A stretch of DNA of 47,186 bases from JANXQE01 sp035651635. GTDB taxonomy: Bacteria > Verrucomicrobiota > Verrucomicrobiia > Limisphaerales > UBA8199. Below are positions 1 to 7,652 of the stretch, in pieces. A program made the translations under genes and the position numbers. Positions within the stretch are counted from its first letter, which is position 1, and every line of letters begins with the position of its first letter. The notes under the pieces were generated by a model. The model was given only the letters and a program-made list of their open reading frames with translations, searched no databases and was not told the origin of the DNA. Where the stretch lies: NCBI GenBank assembly GCA_035651635.1, contig DASRFK010000309.1:1-47186 (forward strand), in the 5' to 3' direction.

Positions 1-37
1 TGGCCGCGCTTTTTTTGTACTACGCAGTGGCCGCGGA

Positions 38-1729
38 TTATTCGCCCTGCTGGCAGTAACAGGTGTAGGCGGGTTTAATATCGGCTTGTGCCCAGGCCTT
101 TTGAAAACGCTTTTGCGCAGTTCGGGCTTCGCTCTGCTTGCCTTGCTGCTGAAACGCATTGCGCAGGCCCATGAGCGCCCAGCCATTGCCCGGATAACGC
201 TTCAGATCCTCCCGGTAGACCTCCTCGGCTTCCGCGGGGTTACCGGCTTTCAGCAGGACTGCCCCCAATGTATGGCGGACGGGTTGAATCCAGTCCGGAG
301 GTTCGTCGTATTTGAGATCATCTTCCAGTTTCGCCGCTTCTTGCAGCTTGGGGACGGCGAGCTCGAATCGGCCGGCCCGCGCCGCCATCTCTCCCTCGAG
401 TACACGTGACGCGATTGCGAGAATATCCGCAGCCGAGTTGTTCCCGAATCGCCATTCCTTCGGCACGGCTGCGGCTGCCTGGTCAAACATTGCTTTCTCC
501 GCGCGAGCTTCCTCGATTCGATTCAGGGCTGTAAGTGCCGAGGTGCGGGTGTAACGCCACAGGGCCCGGGACAAGGGCAGCGTGGCAGCAGGCTCCCGGG
601 CGGCGAGAATCTCCTGCCAACGCCCAAAGCGCATCAAGGCTTCGGAAACGAAAATCATATAACCATCTGCGATGGGCGCGTATTCTTTCAGGAATTCCTC
701 AGGCACACCGGCGACCATTGTTCGGGCGCAAGCAAGGGCCTCTTGGCTCCGGCCCTGCATCATATCGACGAACGCCAGGAAATGCGCGTTGTGAGCCATG
801 TACATCGAGTATAGCCCCGGCTGCGGATAAGCGGCGCGGTAGCGGGCATCGGCTTGCATCGCCTGTCGATTGGATTGAGCGGCCTCGGACCAACGATCGA
901 CCCGGGCGTAAATATGGGAGGGCATGTGGACAAGGTGACTCGAGTCCGGCACGAGATGGCGCAGCCGGTCCGCGGCGGCGACCGCCCTTTCGGGATGGGG
1001 CGATGCTTCCAGCACGTGAATGTACAGGTGGTTTGCACCGGGGTGATTCGGGTCCAGTTTCAACGAGCCTTCGAGGGCTGCGAGAATTCCAGGTGTCCAA
1101 GGCTGCGGCTCGTCTTTGGTCCATAGATCCCAAGGATGAAGGTCCATGGCGGCTTCGGCGAACAGCGTGCCGACATCGGCATTGTCGGGGTACTTGCGCC
1201 AGAGCTCGCGCATGGCCGTGGCATAGGCCTGATCCAGGGCGGAACGGTCCTCCGGTTGTGGGTTGGCGTACCGCGCGCCTAGCGCTTCGACCAACCCCTG
1301 TTCCAAGGGCGAAGCCCGTTCTGCCAGCGCTTTGGCCTTTCCGAGGGCTTCCCACGCTGTGGCCGCCTTGTCGGGCGGCACGAGAGGAAAATTGATATGC
1401 GGCCCGTTTACCAGTGCCACGCCCCACCAGGCCATCGCGCAGCGGGGGTCTGAAGCAATGGCCCGGCGAAATTCCTGCTCCGCGGCATAATGGCCGAAGC
1501 CATATGCCAGCGTTAGCCCGCGGTCGAAGGCGCGCTGCGCTTCCCGCGAGCCGGTCGTGATCTTGAAGTGATGTTTGCCCAGCGCGTGCAGCTCTGGTTG
1601 CGAATTCTCGGCGCCAAAAGCCTTTTCGGGGGCGCTTGCGGCAGGAATCAAGTACGTGAGAATCAAAGACGCCCAAACCAAAGCACGCGGCAGTTGTGCA
1701 AGAAAAGATCTCGAATTCCAAGTGGGCAT
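38..1729 (-). CDS. Secreted tetratricopeptide-repeat protein
   Basis: This 563-aa protein begins with an ATG and a signal-peptide-like segment (hydrophobic residues about 14-33, small residues before position 40), so it is probably exported. The rest is helical TPR sequence. Repeats of the A-x-x-x-[FY]-x-x-A-[IL]-x-x-[DN]-P type are visible near residues 80-105 (REAQRAFDRGL, then EQEFRRAIASDP), 215-235 and 490-535. A conserved HMPSHIY segment lies at residues 268-274, which I recall from a widespread family of TPR proteins of unknown function. TPRs bind proteins or peptides; no catalytic motif is seen. The C-terminus carries CYCQQ, a small cysteine pair. No good Shine-Dalgarno sequence precedes the start. 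It lies downstream of the TIGR03118-like gene on the same strand, with a 163-bp gap, so an operon is possible but not shown. The exact role is unknown. Confidence 0.85.
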   Translation of the reverse strand: MPTWNSRSFLAQLPRALVWASLILTYLIPAASAPEKAFGAENSQPELHALGKHHFKITTGSREAQRAFDRGLTLAYGFGHYAAEQEFRRAIASDPRCAMAWWGVALVNGPHINFPLVPPDKAATAWEALGKAKALAERASPLEQGLVEALGARYANPQPEDRSALDQAYATAMRELWRKYPDNADVGTLFAEAAMDLHPWDLWTKDEPQPWTPGILAALEGSLKLDPNHPGANHLYIHVLEASPHPERAVAAADRLRHLVPDSSHLVHMPSHIYARVDRWSEAAQSNRQAMQADARYRAAYPQPGLYSMYMAHNAHFLAFVDMMQGRSQEALACARTMVAGVPEEFLKEYAPIADGYMIFVSEALMRFGRWQEILAAREPAATLPLSRALWRYTRTSALTALNRIEEARAEKAMFDQAAAAVPKEWRFGNNSAADILAIASRVLEGEMAARAGRFELAVPKLQEAAKLEDDLKYDEPPDWIQPVRHTLGAVLLKAGNPAEAEEVYREDLKRYPGNGWALMGLRNAFQQQGKQSEARTAQKRFQKAWAQADIKPAYTCYCQQGE

Positions 1730-1892
1730 GCCGCGAGTCTGGCATACTTACCCAGCGGTGTCCAGATGGCCCGTCGGTGTGCGGAGAGGGTCCAGCCTGA
1801 AAACGAAGCTGGCGGAAAGGGTCAACAAACCTCTCCGCCAGCACGCTACGGATCCCCCGATAGCACTTGGTTCTTACGTCATCCCAGACAAA

Positions 1893-3095
1893 TCAGTTTC
1901 TGTCGCCGTGATGGCCGTCGCGATTATCACCATTGCCTCCGTCCCTGCCATCGTGATTGTCGCCACCATCATGGTTGTTCTGCGCGGCTGCCGGGTCCAG
2001 GGCGCCGAACAGGCCGTGGCTCTCACCGTTCGGGCCGGCACTGAAGTACAAGGTCTGCGAGCGGCCGCCTTTACCGTCGTTGCCAAACTTAAGGCCCCAG
2101 AGACCGTCGATCACAATAGGCCCGCCGTTCACGTCGCGCAGGAGACCTTGCAAGTCACCGTCGGCTTCGAAGGCCATGATCGTGCCGCTGCCGAAATTGC
2201 CCACCAGCAATTTGTCTTCTTTAGCGCCGAACCCGCTCGGGGCAATGGCCAATCCCCAAGGCGAATTGATCTCATGCAGGTGTCCGCCGGCGGCCGAGCC
2301 GGTAGCGAATCGGTGGAACTTGCCTGTCATCGGATCCAAGATATCAATCAGGCCATGGCCACGCCCTGGCACATCGTCGTGCTTGGCCTCGTTTTGTTTG
2401 GCGAACGTGACGAACACCATTCCGTTGAGATTTTGGACATTGAAGGGCGCGTAGCCTTTCGGCGCACGCATATCCTTGAGCTGTCCGAACATGACCAGGT
2501 TTGTGTCGAACTCGTCCAACGTTCCATTGGCAAAGTTGGCTGCAAGAAGCGTCGGGCCGTGCATCGTCGTTGTCAGAGCGATTCCCTTGTAAACGGCCGA
2601 CCCGCCGGGAACCAGAACTTCGGCGCTCGTGCCGAGGCTGCCTCGCCAGCCTGAGATCGTTCCATCCTCACTGGCGAAAATGAATATATCGCCCTTGAAA
2701 CTTCCCGTGCCATCGAACAGCTGGCCGGTCGGTGTGCCCTCTCCTGGAATGGCTACTTCCAGGCCTTGCTTGGCAACTTGCACGACTCCACTCGAATCAT
2801 AGGTCACGGCGTAGAGCGTCGATAGGCCGCTGCCGTTGTCGCTGACCCAAAACGGAGTGGCCGGCCCGGCCGAGATTCCCCAGGCGTTCACCAGATTTGT
2901 ATCCTGGAGCAAGGCCATGCCTGCTTGGTCGGATACCAGGTTGGTTTGGACATAGCGGCCTCCGCCGTCTTCGTCCGCCAGGGCCAGCAGCGGTGCGCAA
3001 GCGACCGCCACCAGGCCGGCGGTCAAGCGCAGACCTCGCCGGTTGTTGGTTCTCTTCTCAGTCTTGATCGGGTTTCTGCCAATATAGTCTTTCAT
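1893..3095 (-). CDS. TIGR03118 family secreted beta-propeller-like protein
   Basis: The family is recognised from the order YVQTNLVSDQ, then LVNAWGISAGPATPFWVSDN, then SPWGLAIAP, then LLVGNFGSGTI, then LWGLKFGN, then LYFSAGPNGESHGLFG. These are hallmarks of TIGR03118 proteins, which look like NHL/YncE-type propellers and are usually exported. Their function is not established. I chose the ATG at 3095 because GAGG lies 6 nt upstream; in-frame starts at 3107 and 3185 lack such a site. The N-terminus is basic and followed by a hydrophobic stretch ending near ALA, consistent with a signal peptide. The last ~30 residues are a low-complexity Asp/His/Gly/Asn tail (HDGGDNHDGRDGG), unlike the rest and possibly a flexible or metal-binding end. 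No PEP-CTERM anchor is visible. Family assignment is firm; the role is unknown. Confidence 0.88.
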   Translation of the reverse strand: MKDYIGRNPIKTEKRTNNRRGLRLTAGLVAVACAPLLALADEDGGGRYVQTNLVSDQAGMALLQDTNLVNAWGISAGPATPFWVSDNGSGLSTLYAVTYDSSGVVQVAKQGLEVAIPGEGTPTGQLFDGTGSFKGDIFIFASEDGTISGWRGSLGTSAEVLVPGGSAVYKGIALTTTMHGPTLLAANFANGTLDEFDTNLVMFGQLKDMRAPKGYAPFNVQNLNGMVFVTFAKQNEAKHDDVPGRGHGLIDILDPMTGKFHRFATGSAAGGHLHEINSPWGLAIAPSGFGAKEDKLLVGNFGSGTIMAFEADGDLQGLLRDVNGGPIVIDGLWGLKFGNDGKGGRSQTLYFSAGPNGESHGLFGALDPAAAQNNHDGGDNHDGRDGGNGDNRDGHHGDRN

Positions 3096-3269
3096 GCTGA
3101 ACCTCATGTTTAGTTTGTTGCCAGTCTTGCGTCGAGCCCGCCACAGCCGGGGCCAAATGTGTTGGGTTTGCTCCCAACTGCACATTGACCTCGAGGACTC
3201 AATCCAGGACTGAACGAGCTTCGTATTGTAAGAGTCACAAGCGGGTGGTTTGTTCCCCCAAAATCCCTA

Positions 3270-3391
3270 AGAGCGTGTTTTAAAAATTTGGTTTGGAGTC
3301 CCGCCTTTAGGCGGCCCGGCGCCAAACCGCCTGAGGGCGGGACTCCAAACCCAGGTGCCCACGCCCCTGCCGAGGTTTTAAAACACGCTCT
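3270..3391. repeat. Palindromic element A, copy 1 (16-bp terminal inverted repeats)
   Basis: Perfect 16-bp inverted repeats (AGAGCGTGTTTTAAAA at 3270-3285 and its complement at 3376-3391) flank a GC-rich core. The core is itself a long hairpin: GGAGTCCCGCCTTTAGGCGG near 3295 pairs with CCGCCTGAGGGCGGGACTCC. A diverged second copy lies at 21092-21198. Size and structure resemble a non-autonomous MITE or a REP-like element. No coding potential is claimed. Confidence 0.8.
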
Positions 3392-3392
3392 A

Positions 3393-3545
3393 AGAGCGTG
3401 TTCTATTAATAATCTTGGCGGCGAGACGCCGCCAAAACCCGCCGGCCAGAGGCCCGCGCTACGTAGCGCAGGCGTTTTCGCCTGCGGGTTCCGGCGGCGT
3501 CTCGCCGCCGGAATCGCGCCGCGGACCCATTTTTTAAGACACCCT
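3393..3545. repeat. Second palindromic element adjoining element A
   Basis: It starts directly after element A with the same AGAGCGTGTT end. It contains a long nested palindrome (GGCGGCGAGACGCCGCC near 3418 against GGCGGCGTCTCGCCGCC near 3492) around a GCGCTACGTAGCGC centre. It ends near 3540 with TTTTTTAAGACACCCT, which looks like a diverged copy of the element A right end. Two elements inserted side by side, or one end used as a target, would explain this. No gene is seen between 3096 and 3755 apart from these elements. Confidence 0.6.
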
Positions 3546-3755
3546 GTAAACGCGTTTTGTCCCCTCCCTCAGCCTGCCCTCTGAGGCAGCCTTCGTCCGG
3601 CGGGATTTCTTTCCGCAGGCAACACGCCCCCGGGGGACGCCGGCATTCCCGGTGGCGGCGTGGGCGTGGACCTACTTGCTCTGCCAAAATCGTCAGTTAC
3701 GTTTTTGCAGGCGCGAGTTATTGCCAGTTCCATCGTACGTAGGGAGACTCAAAAT

Positions 3756-3905
3756 ATGATTCGAAAACTTAAGTCCGGGTATCGTCTTTACTCTCGCAAG
3801 CGGAATCCAACCACAGGCAAACGCCGGAATTTGGGTACGTTTCGGACGCTCGGAGCGGCGAGACGGCACGAGCGCGCGGTGCAATTTTTTAAACGGCGGG
3901 GCTGA
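3756..3905 (+). CDS. 49-aa basic conserved small protein
   Basis: Starting at the ATG at 3756, the product is 49 aa and rich in Arg and Lys: MIRKLKSGYRLYSRKR, then NPTTGKRRNLGTFRT, then a C-terminal AARRHERAVQFFKRRG. AGGGAG at 3741-3746, 9 nt upstream, supports this start over the longer frame that opens at 3660. I recall near-identical short proteins (K-x-G-x-Y-R-L-Y-S-[RK]-K-x-[ND]-P-x-T-G-[KR]-[RK]-R-N-L-G-T-F) annotated as hypothetical in many bacteria. The first half resembles the short beta-rich arm-type DNA-binding modules of tyrosine integrases, but nothing of the catalytic domain follows. Nucleic-acid binding is an inference from charge and motif only. Confidence 0.72.
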   Translation: MIRKLKSGYRLYSRKRNPTTGKRRNLGTFRTLGAARRHERAVQFFKRRG

Positions 3906-4051
3906 ACTGCATCCAAATGAAAGAAAGAGCGAAGAAATATTGGTCGGGAGAGGTGATTTGAGGTCTTCGCAGGTCGTTTGGTTCTAAAAGCGGTGCATAA
4001 CGCCGCGCTCAAAAATGCTCGCGTGCTGCCCAAGAGGCTTCGAGGGAGAAC

Positions 4052-4870
4052 TTAGTGCGCCGCCGCGTCTTCGGCCCTCGCAGGAGGTGGATTCGTCTCC
4101 ACCTGGGTCAAGGGACTGCCCGCAGCCGTCGGTTGGAGGACCGGGCTGCCCGTCCCGTTTGCCAATACGGCTGCGTCCGAGCCGGCCATTTCTTCGGACA
4201 GGATGGTCACCGCGATCCGCCGGTTCTTGGCGCGGCCTTCCACGGTGGCATTGTCCGCGATCGGGCGGAACTCGCCGTAGCCAAGCGCGCCAAGCCGCCG
4301 TGGATCTACTCCGCCTTTTTCTGTGAGGAATCGCACCGCTGCGGTCGCCCGCGCGGTGGACAACTCCCAATTGGTGGCAAAACGGCCGCGGCCTGAGCGG
4401 ATAGGCACGTTGTCGGTATGGCCGACCACATGGACTTGCAAATTCGTATGCTGCTGCAACAACGCGGCCACTTTGCGTAAGACCGCCGCGCCATCGGGTT
4501 TCAGTTCTGCTTCGCCTGAATCGAACAACACGCGATCGAGAATATTGACCGTCAGTTTGCCCTGAAGCCGCGAGATGGTTACATCTTTGGATTCCAAAGC
4601 CGCGCGCATTTCGTCTTCCAGGCTTTGACGTTTCTGCAGCGCCGCCTCTTTTTCCTGTTCGAGCTGGTGGATTTGGTCGGTAGCAGCGCCAAGTTGATCC
4701 CGCAAGCTTGCGCTTTCAGCCGAGCTCTTGCTGAGGGCCTCTCGCGCCTGCGCCAATTCCGCCTGGCCCTGCTCCAGCCGCATCTTCTTGTCGTACGACG
4801 AAAATGCCAGCAGGCCCAGGAGCAGGGCGATGGTCAGAATACTGGCGATGGTCCACGTTTCTTTCGGCAT
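4052..4870 (-). CDS. OmpA/MotB-type peptidoglycan-binding protein with coiled coil
   Basis: From the ATG at 4870 the product is 272 aa. Residues 7-23 form one hydrophobic membrane segment (ASILTIALLLGLLAF). A coiled coil follows at about 28-105, rich in E, Q, A and L. An OmpA C-terminal domain spans about 108-226: VLFDSGEAELKPDG, then VVGHTDNVPI at 148-157, NWELSTARA and the peptidoglycan-contact segment EGRAKNRRI at 211-219. A Pro/Ala-rich tail ends the protein. This layout resembles MotB-like or TolR/OmpA-type anchors facing the periplasm. No motA or exbB partner adjoins, so flagellar MotB is not supported. The frame stays open upstream to 5050, but that extension is Arg/Pro-rich and lacks family features. 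Confidence 0.85.
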   Translation of the reverse strand: MPKETWTIASILTIALLLGLLAFSSYDKKMRLEQGQAELAQAREALSKSSAESASLRDQLGAATDQIHQLEQEKEAALQKRQSLEDEMRAALESKDVTISRLQGKLTVNILDRVLFDSGEAELKPDGAAVLRKVAALLQQHTNLQVHVVGHTDNVPIRSGRGRFATNWELSTARATAAVRFLTEKGGVDPRRLGALGYGEFRPIADNATVEGRAKNRRIAVTILSEEMAGSDAAVLANGTGSPVLQPTAAGSPLTQVETNPPPARAEDAAAH

Positions 4871-5180
4871 ACACGTTTCTGCTTCGCAATGTATCCGACC
4901 GCGGACCGGCTCGGAAAGAGGATTTGGTTTCTGTGGTCGCCGTGGATTGACGCCCTGGGCTAAGCTGGCGCTCTTGATGCAAAGCCGCACCCGGCGCCAG
5001 CTATTCGCCCAGGGCTCCTCCTGAGTTTTCGCGCGCCAGAGCTTCCCCACCTCTTTGTTCCGTATCCCACCAAGGCCCTTAAGCTTGTCGGCGCAGCGAA
5101 ACGCGAACGCCCATCTTTATAGCCGCCGCGGGCGGGACTGTCAGTCGGGCGCAGCCCGCAACTTTTAGTAAGGCACTGCC
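4871..5180. other. Gap without a gene, upstream of the OmpA-like gene
   Basis: This 310-bp stretch separates the response-regulator stop from the OmpA-like start, both genes reading leftwards. I see a GC-rich imperfect palindrome near 5120-5160 (GCCGCGGGCGGG and GGGCGCAGCCCGC) and no T-tract. No RNA gene or clear promoter could be picked out. Confidence 0.4.
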
Positions 5181-5882
5181 TTACAAGAAGTGAGGCTGCT
5201 TTTGTTCCTGGTGTGTCCAGGCAATGGCCGAGCGCAGCAGTTCCCTTGGATGGTCGAGCTTGAGCTTCTCGCAAATCCTATGGCGGTAGGTTTCAACGGT
5301 CTTGACCCCGATGTGCAGTTGGCTGGCAATCTGGCGCGTATTTAGTCCGCGCCCGGTCAGTTCAAACACTTGCAGTTCACGTTCGGCCAGAGAATCGATG
5401 GGCTCGGCCGCCTGATTGGGTCCGGCGTTGGCAAGACGACTCAGAATTTGCGAGGCCACGGGTTCGCTCAAAAAGATCTGACCGTCGAGTACCCGGCGGA
5501 TTGCGCATAGTATGCTGCGGGTGGCTTCCTGCTTGGTGATGTAGCCGCGTGCGCCGGCACGCAACACGCGTTCGGCATAGAGCGATTCATCATGCATTGA
5601 GACCACGAGCATCAGCAACCCAGGCCAGCGCGAATGGATATCTTTGATGAGCTCGACACCATCGGAGTTCCTAAGCGTGAGATCCACAATTACCAGCTTT
5701 GGTTGCCGCGCTTTGATCGTTTCAATCGCCTCGGAGCGGTCTTCGGCTTCAGCGCACACTACCAGGTCCGGTTCACGGTTGATGACCTCCGTCAGCCGCT
5801 CCCGGACCATGGGATGGTCGTCCACCAGCAGGATGCGGATTCGTTTAACCTTCTTTCGCGTGGAATTGGAATTCTCCGACAT
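5181..5882 (-). CDS. NarL/FixJ-type response regulator with LuxR HTH
   Basis: The product is 233 aa from the ATG at 5882, chosen over a TTG at 5900 that would overlap the kinase stop. The receiver domain (about 14-130) shows LLVDDHPMVR with the acidic pair, the phosphoacceptor Asp in LVIVDLTLRNSDG at about residue 67, the conserved Ser in LVVSMHDES and the Lys in GYITKQEA. The C-terminal LuxR-type HTH (about 165-225) has LAERELQVFELTGRGLNTRQIA and the recognition helix IGVKTVETYRHRICEKL. It lies 10 nt downstream of a HisKA_3 kinase gene, so the two almost certainly form a two-component system in which the phosphorylated regulator controls transcription. The target genes are not evident here. 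Confidence 0.93.
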   Translation of the reverse strand: MSENSNSTRKKVKRIRILLVDDHPMVRERLTEVINREPDLVVCAEAEDRSEAIETIKARQPKLVIVDLTLRNSDGVELIKDIHSRWPGLLMLVVSMHDESLYAERVLRAGARGYITKQEATRSILCAIRRVLDGQIFLSEPVASQILSRLANAGPNQAAEPIDSLAERELQVFELTGRGLNTRQIASQLHIGVKTVETYRHRICEKLKLDHPRELLRSAIAWTHQEQKQPHFL

Positions 5883-5892
5883 AAATCCGGTT

Positions 5893-7308
5893 CTAATCAA
5901 AACGCCCGGGCACGCAACAGCAGAGTCGCGTGCCGCAGGTCGTACCCGGGCTGCAACAGAGCATTCCCCCCATGGTCCTGGCCCGGTACTCCATGATGTG
6001 CAGACCCATGCCGGCTGACTGTTTCAATTTACCTGGCGCGATGCCAATGCCGTCATCCTCAACGGAGAGCCTCAGTCGGTTGTCCTCCGTGCCGAGGCGC
6101 ACAACAATGGATTTAGCGAGGCTATGTTTAAGGGCATTGTTCAGCGCTTCCTGGGCAATACGGTAAAAATGGGTCGCGACCTGTTTGGGCTTTATGGCGG
6201 GTATCTCCCCTAATTCGAAACGGCACGATATTGTAGACCGTTGCGAGGTAGTGCGCGCCAACTCTTCCAGAGCGGAGGGCAGGCCGTCGCTTTCAAGGCG
6301 AATCGGGAACAGGCCGCGCGCCAGTTTTCGCGATTCGGTTATCGCCTGATCGAGCAAGTTCGCTATGCGTTCTGCCGTGCGCGCTTCCTTCCGACCCGTC
6401 CCGGAGAGTTGCGTGACTAGTGAGTTGGCGTCAAAGGCGAGACTGACCAACTGCTGGCACAAACCATCGTGGATCTCTTGCCCGAGGCGAGCCTGTTCGT
6501 GGTCACTGATTTCCAGGATTTGGCGTTCGAGACGGCGGCGTTCGGTAACGTTGACTGCCACCCCGGTATAGCCGCAGACCGTGCCGTCGCTCTGCCGTTC
6601 TGGTGAGTACCACGTCTCAAAAGTCACCGCCCCAATCTTAACCAGGCCGCTGAATTCGTCCCCGGCCAGGGCACGTCGCATGTGGCTGGCCATCTCAGGG
6701 GCTTGTCCGTAAGCTTCCAAAACGCTACGTCCTACATTGATGCCTGTTTTCACTCCGATCGCGCGGAGACCCCGCCCATCTTCGAACGTGATGATTCCCT
6801 TGCGATCCACCGCGAATACTATAATGGGCACTCCCGCCACAATGGCCCTTAACCGCGATAAGGCTTCGCCGAGTTGCGTCGAGGTCGCCAGGTGCTTCCC
6901 AGTTTCCGCCTGCAATTGGAGAGTCCGGGCCGTCACTAGCTCCTGCAGGTGCCGATTCAAGCGCGTGATCTCCGCCGTCAGCCACCCAGCCGCGGCGAAC
7001 AGCAAAAATCGAGTCGAACTGTTCCATACCAAAAGACCCCAGCTGAACGAGTTCCGGTCCGAGCCGCTGCTTTCGTGAATTCCCATCAATGCCGCTGAAA
7101 CGGCCGAAACCAGGATCGCCGGCCGCGTTCCAGCGCCGTAACCGACAAAGGCCACCCCCAGCAGGTAGAAAATGGTAAAACTCATTTCCTCGGGTGTGGT
7201 GTAGTCCAGAAACCCAAGTAGAATTTCGTAGAGCAACCCCAGGGAGGTGAGAGCGAGAGGTGATGAACGCCGCACTCGCTGATTGGCCGAGTGCATCAGT
7301 TTCTTCAT
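5893..7308 (-). CDS. Membrane sensor histidine kinase, HisKA_3 (UhpB/NarX class)
   Basis: This 471-aa kinase has hydrophobic N-terminal segments (about 18-35, 42-60, 62-76 and 95-112), so it is membrane-bound. A coiled linker follows, then a PAS domain (about 150-258: IVFAVDRKGIITFEDGRG, then GYTGVAVNVTERRR). The HisKA_3 dimerisation helix carries the phosphoacceptor His280 in QEIHDGLCQQLVSLAFDAN. The HATPase_c domain holds the N-box EALNNALKHS (about 387-396), the G1 box VEDDGIGI (about 416-423) and GMGLHIMEYRA. The signal is unknown; the PAS domain may sense a ligand or redox state. The last 20 residues are unusually cysteine-rich (Cys at 451, 452, 458, 463, 464, 465). The gene is followed after 10 nt by its response regulator. 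Confidence 0.93.
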   Translation of the reverse strand: MKKLMHSANQRVRRSSPLALTSLGLLYEILLGFLDYTTPEEMSFTIFYLLGVAFVGYGAGTRPAILVSAVSAALMGIHESSGSDRNSFSWGLLVWNSSTRFLLFAAAGWLTAEITRLNRHLQELVTARTLQLQAETGKHLATSTQLGEALSRLRAIVAGVPIIVFAVDRKGIITFEDGRGLRAIGVKTGINVGRSVLEAYGQAPEMASHMRRALAGDEFSGLVKIGAVTFETWYSPERQSDGTVCGYTGVAVNVTERRRLERQILEISDHEQARLGQEIHDGLCQQLVSLAFDANSLVTQLSGTGRKEARTAERIANLLDQAITESRKLARGLFPIRLESDGLPSALEELARTTSQRSTISCRFELGEIPAIKPKQVATHFYRIAQEALNNALKHSLAKSIVVRLGTEDNRLRLSVEDDGIGIAPGKLKQSAGMGLHIMEYRARTMGGMLCCSPGTTCGTRLCCCVPGRFD

Positions 7309-7652
7309 TCTATACGCTGCTTATCATAAGTGGAATAAAAGATAAAGGCGATTTATTGGAGCATCTCAAGGCGATCCTCCCACTTGGCGTGAGATGCGGA
7401 CGAAGCGACAAGCTTATGTCCTGTAAAACGATGGGAAGGTGGTGGCTTTTTTGGCCTTCTGAGTATCTGAAGCCGAGTTCAAAGGGAGAGTCTACTTAGC
7501 TGAAGAGGGCCATGCTGTTGAAATGCTCCGCCTTAATTAAGCGTCGTTGGATTATGTTCGCGGAGGAATGTCGACCTCGGTGAAGTTGCATCGGCCATTT
7601 GGAATAAGTTCGATTTCACGGCCAAGTCCCTCCTGAGGAAAGTTTCATGGCC
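7309..7652. other. Gap without a gene
   Basis: This 344-bp region between the kinase start and the esterase stop is more AT-rich than its surroundings. TATGAT on the minus strand (7323-7328) is a possible -10 box for the kinase gene, but no matching -35 box was seen. No hairpin with a T-run and no RNA gene was recognised. Confidence 0.35.

Noticed and set aside
1575..2654. 359-codon plus-strand frame
   Set aside because: It spans the antisense of two real genes and the gap between them.
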